From: Bacteroidales bacterium
Lineage (GTDB): Bacteria; Bacteroidota; Bacteroidia; Bacteroidales; UBA932
Direction: 5' to 3'
Length of the DNA stretch: 40,746 nt
Assembly: GCA_022508605.1 (NCBI GenBank)
Contig: JAFLUX010000017.1
Span: forward strand, 1-40,746
Positions 1-6,650 of this stretch are shown here, in pieces. The notes under the pieces were generated by a model. That model saw nothing but the letters and a program-made list of their open reading frames with translations. It was not told the DNA's origin and did not search any database. Made by a program: the position numbers and the translations under genes. Position 1 is the first letter of the stretch. Every line of letters starts with the position of its first letter.

Positions 1-146
1 ACTACAGGCCAAAAGAACTCCCGGACATCCTCGGAAAAGGCAGCATCTATCACCGAAACACCGAGATACGCGCAAAGCTCTCCGACCTCGTTAAGGACAC
101 GACACTCCCCGTCTGGTTGCGCAAGCAGTATGAGCTGCTGGCGTGA
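1..146 (+). CDS. C-terminal fragment of an unrecognised protein
   Basis: An open frame enters from the left edge (codons in phase with position 3) and ends at TGA 144-146, giving 47 residues with a charged, probably helical C-terminus (ending VWLRKQYELLA). The start lies outside the window. It is convergent with radA, whose stop is at 188. I do not recognise the family from this fragment. Codon use fits the neighbouring genes, which supports it being coding. Confidence 0.5.
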   Translation, partial: YRPKELPDILGKGSIYHRNTEIRAKLSDLVKDTTLPVWLRKQYELLA

Positions 147-189
147 GGGCACTGCATGATGCCGGAAAAATCTTTGCCAGCCCTTTTTT
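147..189 (+). terminator. weak terminator-like sequence after the first gene
   Basis: GGGC at 147-150 can pair with GCCC at 180-183, with a few additional imperfect pairs, and a run of six T follows at 184-189. The stem is short and the loop long, so this is only a possible rho-independent terminator between the two convergent genes. Confidence 0.22.
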
Positions 190-1558
190 ATCTGAACAGC
201 GCCTTTACGAGCGCGGGCACATCGGCCACCTTCACCACGGATATGCCTGACGGGGCCTTGCCGTCAATGGAGCTGTAGGAGCTGACGAAAATCTTCTTGA
301 AGCCCAGACGGGCCGCCTCTCCTATCCTGCGGTCGGTCTGTCCCACGGGTCGGATTTCTCCACTCAGCCCTACTTCCCCGGCAAAGCAGCAGTCCGGAGG
401 GAGGGCATAGTCGAAATTGGACGACAGCACCGCGGCGATGACGGCGAGGTCGACTGCCGGATCGCTTACCTTAAGCCCTCCGGCCATATTCAGGAACACG
501 TCTTTGGCGCTCAGGTGGAAGCCGGCACGCTTCTCCAGCACAGCCAGCAACATGTTGAGCCTGCGGCCGTCGAAGCCGGTGGCCGAACGCTGTGCCGTGC
601 CGTATGCCGCCGACGAGACCAATGCCTGCACTTCAAAAAGCAGGGGCCTGGTGCCGTCCAGCATTGCCGCGACCGCCGCCCCGCTCAATCCTTCCCCGTG
701 CATGGGAATCAACATCTCGGAGGGATTGTCCACCTGCCGCAGCCCGCTTCCGGTCATCTCGAACACGGCAAGCTCCGACGTGCTCCCGAAGCGGTTCTTG
801 ATGCTGCGCAGGATGCGGTATGAACCTCTGTTCTCACCCTCGAACTGGAGCACCACATCCACGATGTGCTCAAGTATCTTGGGGCCTGCGATATATCCGT
901 CCTTGGTGATATGTCCGATGAGTATCACCGGAATGCCGCTCCGTTTGGCAAAACGCAGCAGGGCAGCCGCCACCTCCTTCACCTGGCTTACGGAGCCGGG
1001 GGTAGATTCTATGCTGCCGGTGAACATGGTCTGCACGGAGTCGACTATCATCAGATCGGGGGCAAGCTCCCCGGCGTGCTCCAGCACGGAGTCTATATCG
1101 GTCTCGCTGAATATCAGGCAGTCATCGGGTATATCCCCGCCACTGGAGAGTCTTGCGGCACGCATGCGCACCTGCCTCTCGCTCTCCTCGCCCGACACAT
1201 AGAGGGTTTTCAGCGACGGGCAGCCCAACGGAATCTGGAGGCTGAGGGTGGATTTGCCTATTCCAGGTTCGCCTCCTATCAGAATCAGAGAGCCGGGCAC
1301 TATGCCTCCGCCGAGCAGCCTGTCCAATTCGGCCACCCCGAGGCTGATTCTGGCCTCCGATGAAGAATCCACATCTTTCAGGCGCCGAGGTTTCCGTTCA
1401 TCGCCCCCTGCCACGCGGACAGCCGGGCCTTTCCTGCCCGCAGATGGGGCCTCCACCATGGTGTTCCACTCTCCGCAGGCCGGACAGCGCCCCATCCACT
1501 TCGGGCTTTCGTTCCCGCATGCGGTGCAATACCAGACCGATTTGCTTTTATTTGCCAT
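188..1558 (-). CDS. radA: DNA repair protein RadA
   Basis: RadA is a RecA-like ATPase that helps branch migration and processing of recombination intermediates. The 456-residue protein has the full family layout: an N-terminal four-cysteine zinc finger (C11, C14, C25, C28), a Walker A motif GEPGIGKST at about 96-104, a Walker B-like LMIVDSV near 169-175, the RadA-specific KNRFG motif at about 254-258, and a C-terminal Lon-protease-like domain. An open frame extends 27 codons further upstream, but MANKSKSVWYC is the normal family start and the extension only overlaps the upstream gene. Its start overlaps the end of the NlpC gene by 11 nt, so the two are probably co-transcribed. Confidence 0.96.
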   Translation of the reverse strand: MANKSKSVWYCTACGNESPKWMGRCPACGEWNTMVEAPSAGRKGPAVRVAGGDERKPRRLKDVDSSSEARISLGVAELDRLLGGGIVPGSLILIGGEPGIGKSTLSLQIPLGCPSLKTLYVSGEESERQVRMRAARLSSGGDIPDDCLIFSETDIDSVLEHAGELAPDLMIVDSVQTMFTGSIESTPGSVSQVKEVAAALLRFAKRSGIPVILIGHITKDGYIAGPKILEHIVDVVLQFEGENRGSYRILRSIKNRFGSTSELAVFEMTGSGLRQVDNPSEMLIPMHGEGLSGAAVAAMLDGTRPLLFEVQALVSSAAYGTAQRSATGFDGRRLNMLLAVLEKRAGFHLSAKDVFLNMAGGLKVSDPAVDLAVIAAVLSSNFDYALPPDCCFAGEVGLSGEIRPVGQTDRRIGEAARLGFKKIFVSSYSSIDGKAPSGISVVKVADVPALVKALFR

Positions 1559-2420
1559 CTTGCGCGAAATAATATGGACTGTCAAGCACTGACTTGACGC
1601 CCGGTTTATCGCCATCGCCCAGAATGCGCACTGCGCCAATCACCTCGCGGCCGTATTCTTCCAGCTTGTCCGTGCGCACGAGCTGGGAAGAATGCACTAT
1701 GCGGCCATCGCCCAGGTATATTGCGACGTGGGATGCTCTGAGCGGCTTCTTGCTGCCGAAGAAAAGAAGGTCTCCGGGCTGCCATGCACCGTGCGCCACC
1801 GGAGTGCCGCATTTTATCTGCTGACCGGCGTTGCGCGGCAGAATGAGGCCGTTCATGAAAAAACAGAGTTTGACAAGTCCGCTGCAGTCGAAATATTTGC
1901 TGCTGTTGCCACCCCACATGTAGGGCGTACCGCGGAAGCTGCACGCAAGGGAGCATACGGAAGATGCGGAAGCGGCTCTTGAGGCCACCTCGCGAAAATC
2001 TGCCACGTCGCAGCTGCGCACCCAGCCGAAGCCGTCTCCCGGGAGCAGCACTTTCAGCCAATCGCCGCAGCTGTCTTCCGTTTTGCGGACAAGCCCTCCC
2101 ATCGTCAGGTCGCACAATGGCGCAGCCTCCGCAGACGGGGCCTCCAGCACCCGCGTGCAGACGGCGGTGCATATCCATTTTTCGGCCCTCAGATACGAAT
2201 CTTTTTCTTCATCCGTGAGTTCACGTATCCCCATGCCGGTGACCCAGCCGGTATAGTCCTCGGCCTGCACCTTGACCCAATAGCGCTCGCTCCCGCAGGT
2301 CTGCACAAGCGCCCCCATCAGGAGCTGATTTTCCAGCGCCGACTCATAATCCGGAGCCTGGCGCATAAAGCCGGTCGAGAGTGTCACCACGGCCCAGCTG
2401 AGTATGCCAGAAAGTAACAT
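1548..2420 (-). CDS. NlpC/P60 family cell-wall hydrolase with SH3-like N-terminus
   Basis: A 290-residue protein of the NlpC/P60 papain-like endopeptidase family, expected to cleave peptide stems of peptidoglycan. Catalytic residues are visible: C179 in DCSG (178-181), H231 in SHVAIYLGDGR, and H243 as likely third residue. Residues about 30-140 look like two bacterial SH3 modules, as in Bacteroidota YkfC-like dipeptidyl-peptidases. The N-terminus is weakly hydrophobic (residues 2-18) but lacks the positive charge of a standard signal peptide, so export is uncertain. It is divergent from rsmE with only 50 nt between the start codons and overlaps radA downstream. A -7-like element lies 4 nt before the ATG, which makes this start a little suspicious. 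Confidence 0.85.
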   Translation of the reverse strand: MLLSGILSWAVVTLSTGFMRQAPDYESALENQLLMGALVQTCGSERYWVKVQAEDYTGWVTGMGIRELTDEEKDSYLRAEKWICTAVCTRVLEAPSAEAAPLCDLTMGGLVRKTEDSCGDWLKVLLPGDGFGWVRSCDVADFREVASRAASASSVCSLACSFRGTPYMWGGNSSKYFDCSGLVKLCFFMNGLILPRNAGQQIKCGTPVAHGAWQPGDLLFFGSKKPLRASHVAIYLGDGRIVHSSQLVRTDKLEEYGREVIGAVRILGDGDKPGVKSVLDSPYYFAQDGK

Positions 2421-2424
2421 ATCG

Positions 2425-2432
2425 CAAAATTA
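2425..2432 (-). promoter_or_regulatory. -7 element for the NlpC/P60 gene
   Basis: On the minus strand the sequence reads TAATTTTG, a perfect match to the Bacteroidota -7 consensus TAnnTTTG, followed by CGAT and the ATG at 2420. No good -33 TTTG is seen. With only 4 nt before the start codon the transcript would be leaderless or nearly so. Confidence 0.5.
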
Positions 2433-2454
2433 GTGCTTTTTGAGTGATTTTTAC

Positions 2455-2462
2455 CATCTTTG
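2455..2462 (+). promoter_or_regulatory. -7 element for rsmE
   Basis: CATCTTTG matches TAnnTTTG at all but the first base and lies 8 nt before the rsmE ATG at 2471. A -33 box at the usual spacing is not evident. It lies back to back with the NlpC promoter element, so the two divergent genes share a roughly 40 bp promoter region. Confidence 0.45.
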
Positions 2463-2470
2463 CGCTCATT

Positions 2471-3202
2471 ATGGAAATTTTTTGGAGCGACTGCATCGAA
2501 GACGGCATCCTGAAGCTGAATGCGGAGGAGTCGGGGCATTGCGTGAAGGTGCTAAGGCACCGTGAAGGAGACGGAATCGCCGTCATAGACGGCGTAGGAA
2601 ACCTGTACAGATGCGAACTGCTCGATGCCGATGCGAGAGGGGCCACCGCCGCTATTAAAAGCATCGAGAGAGGGTTCGGGGCGCATCCCTACAGGCTGAC
2701 CATGGCCGTTTGTCCCACCAAGAACACGGACCGCTACGAATGGTTCGTCGAGAAGGCCACGGAGATAGGGGTGGATGCCATCGTGCCAGTCATCGGGGAA
2801 CGTTCCGAGCGCAAGGTGTTGAAGACCGAAAGGTTGAGACGCATCGTCCTGTCCGCGGCAAAGCAGTCCCTGAAAGGGACGGTGCCGGCTGTGGAGGAGC
2901 CTGTGAGCGTCCGCGATTTCATAGCCGGGAGCCCCGGACATGCACTGAATCTTATCTGCCACTGCATGGAGGGCGAAAAGTCGGGCATTGCGGAATTGCT
3001 GCAAGAGGTCAGGCGCCAGGACGAAAACGCGGCAGCACTTCCGGAGATTCGCATACTCATAGGACCGGAGGGCGACTTCTCCCCTGAAGAAGCCGCACTC
3101 GCACTCGAACGGGGGTGGAAGCCTGTCACATTAGGAAAAAGCCGCCTCCGGACGGAGACGGCCGCACTTGTCGCAGTGACGCAGGTTTACTCAGCTTTCT
3201 GA
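2471..3202 (+). CDS. rsmE: 16S rRNA (uracil(1498)-N3)-methyltransferase RsmE
   Basis: RsmE methylates U1498 of 16S rRNA with S-adenosylmethionine. The 243-residue protein has the SPOUT-fold signatures: KNTDRYEWFVEKATEIGVD in the middle, ILIGPEGDFSPEE near the C-terminus, and the terminal LGKSRLRTETAAL knot motif. An in-frame ATG exists 27 nt upstream, but MEIFWS is preferred because it follows the -7 element by 8 nt and matches the usual beginning of the family. The last 13 codons (from 3164) form one copy of a direct repeat that recurs at 4499-4550, inside and beyond the end of the Cys-rich gene. Length and C-terminus are normal for the family, so the gene appears intact. Confidence 0.95.
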   Translation: MEIFWSDCIEDGILKLNAEESGHCVKVLRHREGDGIAVIDGVGNLYRCELLDADARGATAAIKSIERGFGAHPYRLTMAVCPTKNTDRYEWFVEKATEIGVDAIVPVIGERSERKVLKTERLRRIVLSAAKQSLKGTVPAVEEPVSVRDFIAGSPGHALNLICHCMEGEKSGIAELLQEVRRQDENAAALPEIRILIGPEGDFSPEEAALALERGWKPVTLGKSRLRTETAALVAVTQVYSAF

Positions 3203-3212
3203 CAATCCTGGC
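3164..3212 (+). repeat. direct repeat copy 1 (rsmE 3' end)
   Basis: 49 bp starting GCACTTGTCGCAGTGACGCA and ending GACAATCCTGGC. All 49 bases recur in the same order at 4499-4550, where the second copy has three extra bases (one A, two T). This copy encodes the end of rsmE and, on the other strand, a remnant of the last eight codons and stop of the Cys-rich gene. Confidence 0.92.
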
Positions 3213-3215
3213 GAA

Positions 3216-4355
3216 TCAGAATATCTCTCCGCCCCACAATTTCTTGAGGAAGTCGAGCACATTCATCATTTCAATGTCATCGGACATCCTTGTTACAGCC
3301 TCCAGCGAAACAAGAATCAGACGGCAGTCCGGGTGCTCTTCCTTGAAGGCCCGGAGTCCGGCTTTGTGCTTGTTCTTCACTTGCTCGGAAGACTTGATTT
3401 CTATGGCGACCCTGGCATCGCCAATGACGGCATCCACCTCTTTTTTGTCGTATGTACGCCAGTAGGAGATGATATCCCTCTTGTCATTGTAGCCTTTGTA
3501 TGCGATGATTTCCTGCATGACGAAATGCTCGAAGGCATGACCGTAATCATCAGTGCCGCGACGGAGGGAATGACGCCCCATAAGATAATTGGCGATTCCG
3601 ACATCAAAATAATAGAAACGCGGAGCCTGGATGACCCGCCGCTTGACAGTCTTCCGATAGGCTGGGATTTCGTATCCGACAAGCGTATCATACAGGATTC
3701 GGAAGTAAGACTGTACCGTCTTCACCGAGACGCCGCAATCAGATGCGATATTGGAATAGTTCAGTATTTCGCCGTCAGAGATTGCCGCGACCTCCATAAA
3801 ACGCTCGAATGCGTCCAGTTCCCGGACTTCTCCCTCCTCCCGGATTTCTTCGTTCAAATAGAGTTCTATGTATCCTTTGAGACGCTTGGTTGCATCCTCG
3901 ACCATATAGTGCCGCGGAATCATACCGTTCCTGACGGCACGGTCCAGTTGGAAATCCGTCACCTCCGGCCACACGAGGGGGTAGAATGTTTCCGGTATCG
4001 CCCTTCCCCCGAGGGTGTTCGCTCCTGATTTCTTCAACTTCCGGGCGCTGGAGCCACTGAGGATGAACCATAGCCCCTTCTCTGCCATCATTGTATGGAC
4101 TATATCCAGTAACTCCGGCACCTTCTGGATTTCATCTATGATGACCAGGGTTCCTGGAGGTTTGCCCCAAAGGGCCTGCTTCAGTGAATTTGGGTTCCTC
4201 TTAAAGCCTTTCTTCACATCAGGATCCAGCAGGTCGAAATAAATTTCACCTTTGAACCGCTCTTTCAAAAGCGTGGACTTCCCTGTCTGACGTGCCCCCA
4301 GCAGGAACATTCCTTCATCAAGCCTGCCTTCAATATCGAATATCCGTCTATACAT
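3216..4355 (-). CDS. AAA_14-type ATPase with C-terminal DUF4143 domain
   Basis: A 379-residue ATP-binding protein of the widespread AAA/DUF4143 group, whose cellular role is not established and which often occurs in variable copies in Bacteroidota genomes. Visible features: Walker A LGARQTGKST at about 19-28, Walker B LVIIDEIQ at about 70-77, sensor-like FILSGSSAR near 98-105, and a C-terminal region with KKEVDAVI followed by VAIEIKSS, resembling a PD-(D/E)xK nuclease-like core. The start MYRRIFDIEGRL is typical. It is alone in its orientation unit, sits between duplicated ends of rsmE and the Cys-rich gene, and has lower GC by eye than its neighbours, all consistent with acquisition. It could also act as a toxin-like or defence-linked ATPase; nothing here proves either. 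Confidence 0.88.
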   Translation of the reverse strand: MYRRIFDIEGRLDEGMFLLGARQTGKSTLLKERFKGEIYFDLLDPDVKKGFKRNPNSLKQALWGKPPGTLVIIDEIQKVPELLDIVHTMMAEKGLWFILSGSSARKLKKSGANTLGGRAIPETFYPLVWPEVTDFQLDRAVRNGMIPRHYMVEDATKRLKGYIELYLNEEIREEGEVRELDAFERFMEVAAISDGEILNYSNIASDCGVSVKTVQSYFRILYDTLVGYEIPAYRKTVKRRVIQAPRFYYFDVGIANYLMGRHSLRRGTDDYGHAFEHFVMQEIIAYKGYNDKRDIISYWRTYDKKEVDAVIGDARVAIEIKSSEQVKNKHKAGLRAFKEEHPDCRLILVSLEAVTRMSDDIEMMNVLDFLKKLWGGEIF

Positions 4356-4416
4356 AATATGTCAGTATTTCTGTATTACACTCCAAATTTTTATATAAAT
4401 CTGTGGAGTACGGTCG

Positions 4417-4447
4417 CAAATTTAGCAAAGTTTAGCCGAATATCAAA
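4417..4447 (-). promoter_or_regulatory. promoter of the ATPase gene
   Basis: On the minus strand TTTG (4447-4444) and TAAATTTG (4424-4417) are separated by 19 nt, a full match to the Bacteroidota -33/-7 pair. The predicted leader to the ATG at 4355 is roughly 55 nt. The promoter lies inside the inserted segment, so the cassette carries its own transcription signal. Confidence 0.65.
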
Positions 4448-4465
4448 AGGCCCGCCTTTTCTAAC

Positions 4466-4497
4466 AAAAAAGGGCGGCCAATTGACATTGGTCGCCC
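4466..4497 (-). terminator. rho-independent terminator after the Cys-rich gene
   Basis: An 11 bp stem (4472-4482 with 4487-4497, one G-U pair) with loop TGAC is followed on the minus strand by six T (4471-4466). It would end leftward transcription of the Cys-rich lipoprotein gene just before the ATPase promoter. Confidence 0.8.
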
Positions 4498-4498
4498 A

Positions 4499-4550
4499 GC
4501 ACTTGTCGCAGTGACGCAAGGTTTTTACTCAGCTTTCTGACAATCCTGGC
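4499..4550 (+). repeat. direct repeat copy 2 (Cys-rich gene 3' end)
   Basis: 52 bp matching 3164-3212 with three single-base insertions and no substitutions. The right half encodes, on the minus strand, the last residues of the Cys-rich protein; the left half lies beyond its stop codon and corresponds to rsmE coding sequence. The left boundary abuts the terminator stem. Confidence 0.92.
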
Positions 4551-4761
4551 AAGCCTCGCCCTCAGCGTTCTCTTTGTCGCACTGACCGCAGCACTCTTTG
4601 CCTTCCTCGCCGCACTTGCCGCAGCACTCTTTGTTCTCTTCGCCGCAGCAGCTCTGCTCGGTCGCGGCTGCTTCGCCCTCGGACTGGTTGTTTCCGCCGT
4701 TGTTTCCGCAAGAGCAGAAGCACATGGCTGCAATAGCCATAGAAATAACAATCTTCTTCAT
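4525..4761 (-). CDS. small cysteine-rich lipoprotein
   Basis: A 78-residue protein with an N-terminal signal sequence (MKKIVISMAIAAMCFCSC) that resembles a lipoprotein signal, with several candidate acylated cysteines (C14, C16, C18). After a Gly/Asn/Glu-rich linker it holds ten further cysteines in a repeated unit ECCGKCGEEGK / ECCGQCDKE and a final CQDC (C71, C74). Such pairs suggest metal binding or disulphide-linked structure outside the cytoplasm, but no function is known to me. It has its own promoter (4801-4832) and terminator (4466-4497), so it is monocistronic. Its last codons lie within direct repeat copy 2; a degenerate copy of its 3' end is found at the end of rsmE. Antisense and other frames here are not convincing. 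Confidence 0.75.
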   Translation of the reverse strand: MKKIVISMAIAAMCFCSCGNNGGNNQSEGEAAATEQSCCGEENKECCGKCGEEGKECCGQCDKENAEGEACQDCQKAE

Positions 4762-4800
4762 AATTAACTATTTAAAAATTAAACTTCCGCTTTAACCCCG

Positions 4801-4832
4801 CGAAATTACGTTTTATTTTTGATATATCCAAA
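4801..4832 (-). promoter_or_regulatory. promoter of the Cys-rich lipoprotein gene
   Basis: On the minus strand TTTG (4832-4829), 20 nt spacer, then TAATTTCG (4808-4801), one base from consensus. The leader to the ATG at 4761 would be about 30-35 nt and is AT-rich. The rest of the 4762-4900 gap shows no other gene. Confidence 0.6.
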
Positions 4833-4900
4833 ACTATTGTGCTGCTTCAAACCACGCGGACAGCAATTCGTCCGTTATCGCAAACGTACAGTCCTTAATC

Positions 4901-5395
4901 CTATTTCCTCGGATATTCAAAGACTTCCATGTCTTTGACCTGTCCGTCCTCAATCTTGAAGCGCAGGGCGGTGCGCACAAGCTGCCACCCCTGGAGGCCC
5001 GCTGCCCCGGGGTTGATGTAAAGCATATCGTAATGCTTGTCCCTCATCACTTTAAGTATATGCGAATGCCCGCAGATGAATACATCGGGCCGGTGCGCTT
5101 CTATCATGGTTTTCGCATGCGGATAATAGTGCCCCGGTGAGCCGCCTATATGCGTCATCAGCACTGTAAGCCCCTGAAGTTTCAGTACCTGGGCTTCGGG
5201 ATACATATAGCGGATTCCTGAGCCGTCGCAGTTGCCGTAGACGCCCACTACAGGCTTGAAGGAGGCTATCTCCTCGGCAAAGGAGGCGTCGCCGCCCCAG
5301 TCTCCCGCATGCCAAATCACATCCACGGGAGCAAAAAAATCGCGGAAGGGCTCGCTGAACACCCCGTGCGTGTCGGAAATCAGGCCTATGTACAT
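4901..5395 (-). CDS. YfcE/MJ0936-type metallophosphoesterase
   Basis: A 164-residue calcineurin-like phosphodiesterase. The metal-binding motifs are in order: SDTHG (7-11), HAGDWG, GNCD, THIGG and GHSH. Members of this group hydrolyse phosphodiesters such as bis-pNPP in vitro; the natural substrate is unclear. The ATG overlaps the stop of the preceding tsaC gene by one base, so it is the last gene of the operon that starts at 8739. The stop is at 4901, and no strong terminator is visible beyond it. Confidence 0.9.
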   Translation of the reverse strand: MYIGLISDTHGVFSEPFRDFFAPVDVIWHAGDWGGDASFAEEIASFKPVVGVYGNCDGSGIRYMYPEAQVLKLQGLTVLMTHIGGSPGHYYPHAKTMIEAHRPDVFICGHSHILKVMRDKHYDMLYINPGAAGLQGWQLVRTALRFKIEDGQVKDMEVFEYPRK

Positions 5396-5961
5396 CAGCG
5401 GCGAATGATTTCAACCTCTCCCCTCAGACCGAGCTTGATAATCTGCGAAGCGCGGCCTGTAGCGCCTTGTTCCAAACGGCGCGGCGCGCACCAGTCGACG
5501 GAGGAAAGAATTTCAGGAGAAATGTCGCCGAAAGACACCGGCGCCGCCTCTCCGGAAATATTTGCGGAAGTGGAGACAAGCGGCCGGCGCAGGCGCCTTG
5601 TGAGTTCGGTGCAGAACTCGTGGGAGGGAATCCGTATGCCCACGGAGCCGTCTTCCGCCAGCAGCTCGGCAGGCAGTCCCTGCGCTCCGGGGTACACTAT
5701 GGTCATGGGGGCGTCATTGACCTCCACGAGGTCTATCGCCATGGGCGGAATCTCTTTGACATAGCGCGCCACCATGTCCAGGTCGGAAGCGAGAAGCACC
5801 AGCGACTTTGCCTCGCTGCGTCTCTTGATTTCGAAAATGCGCGCAATGGCTGCGGTATTGGAGGCATCGCAGCCCAAGCCCCACACGGTGTCCGTGGGAT
5901 AAAGTATCACGCCTCCGGCATTGAGCACGCCGAGGGCTTCTTCGATTGCCTGTTTCATCAT
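5395..5961 (-). CDS. tsaC: L-threonylcarbamoyladenylate synthase (TsaC/YrdC family)
   Basis: Makes threonylcarbamoyl-AMP from threonine, bicarbonate and ATP for the t6A37 modification of ANN-decoding tRNAs. The 188-residue protein is a stand-alone YrdC domain: YPTDTVWGLGCDASN near the start, the basic KRR...KSL segment, and VSTSANISGE for nucleotide binding. The C-terminal Sua5 domain is absent, as in TsaC. It overlaps the rhomboid gene upstream by 4 nt and the phosphoesterase gene downstream by 1 nt. Confidence 0.92.
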   Translation of the reverse strand: MMKQAIEEALGVLNAGGVILYPTDTVWGLGCDASNTAAIARIFEIKRRSEAKSLVLLASDLDMVARYVKEIPPMAIDLVEVNDAPMTIVYPGAQGLPAELLAEDGSVGIRIPSHEFCTELTRRLRRPLVSTSANISGEAAPVSFGDISPEILSSVDWCAPRRLEQGATGRASQIIKLGLRGEVEIIRR

Positions 5962-6650
5962 ATCACGTCCCTGTTAAACAGCACTCCCCTGCGCCTCCAC
6001 CATATAATCGCCAGCCAGCCTATGAGCATGCCTCCGAGGTGGGCGAAATGGGCCACGCCGGAAGCCAGGCCAGTCACTCCGGTAAACAGTTCGATGAGCG
6101 CGAACACTATCACCATGCCTTTGGCACTCAGCGTGACAGGCGGGAAGAGCAGCGTCATCTTTGAGTCGGGGAACAACATTGCATATCCGATGAGCACTCC
6201 GTAGATGGCTCCGGAAGCCCCCACCGTGGGAGTAAGTTTGAGCTGGGCTATGGACTGTACGGCCACCATGGACTCAGACGAAAGGAAAGACTGCATCTCG
6301 ATATACTGCACGCCCATGTGAAGGGCCGCGGCGCCGAGCCCGCACACGAAATAGAAGAACAAGAACTTCTTGCTCCCCAGTATGCGTTCCACGACCGACC
6401 CGAATATAAACAGGGTGTACATGTTGAAGAAGATGTGCCAGAAGCTGCCGTGCATGAACATGTGCGTAAGCACCTGCCACCAGCGGAAATACGGAGACGT
6501 GGGATAGAACAGGGCGAACCTGCTTATCATGGCCTCCTCATTGATGAGCGTAGCGATAAAAATCAGCACGTTTACCAGAATGAGATTCCTGGTAACCTGC
6601 GGGACGGCGGACATGAATCCGCCTCTGTTTTCCTGGTAATAGTATGACAT
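5958..6650 (-). CDS. rhomboid-family intramembrane serine protease
   Basis: A 230-residue polytopic membrane protease. The catalytic dyad is visible: S146 in GASGA (144-148) and H204 in HFAHLGG (201-207). The TM2 signature HGSFWHIFFNM (67-77, H67, H72, N76) supplies the oxyanion residues. About six membrane segments can be drawn. Rhomboids cleave single-pass membrane proteins; the bacterial substrate cannot be inferred. Its start overlaps the mutL stop by one base. Confidence 0.93.
   Translation of the reverse strand: MSYYYQENRGGFMSAVPQVTRNLILVNVLIFIATLINEEAMISRFALFYPTSPYFRWWQVLTHMFMHGSFWHIFFNMYTLFIFGSVVERILGSKKFLFFYFVCGLGAAALHMGVQYIEMQSFLSSESMVAVQSIAQLKLTPTVGASGAIYGVLIGYAMLFPDSKMTLLFPPVTLSAKGMVIVFALIELFTGVTGLASGVAHFAHLGGMLIGWLAIIWWRRRGVLFNRDVI

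Larger units (their letters stand above)
3213..4498. mobile_element. inserted ATPase cassette between duplicated gene ends
   Basis: About 1.29 kb lies exactly between the two copies of the ~50 bp direct repeat. It contains one gene (AAA/DUF4143 ATPase, stop 4 nt inside the left repeat), its promoter and a terminator hairpin on the right. By eye the DNA is more AT-rich than the flanks. No transposase, recombinase or inverted terminal repeats were seen, so the mechanism of insertion is unknown; calling it mobile is inference from the duplication and composition. Confidence 0.5.

Noticed and set aside
3164..3202. rsmE 3' end disrupted by the insertion
   Set aside because: The C-terminus (SRLRTETAALVAV then a short tail) has family-typical sequence and length, so the gene is restored by the duplication.
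4461..4751. Second reading frame (Ala/Lys/Arg-rich, 96 codons) over the Cys-rich gene
   Set aside because: It runs through the terminator, lacks a signal sequence pattern as good as the Cys-rich frame and is low complexity caused by the repeats in that gene.
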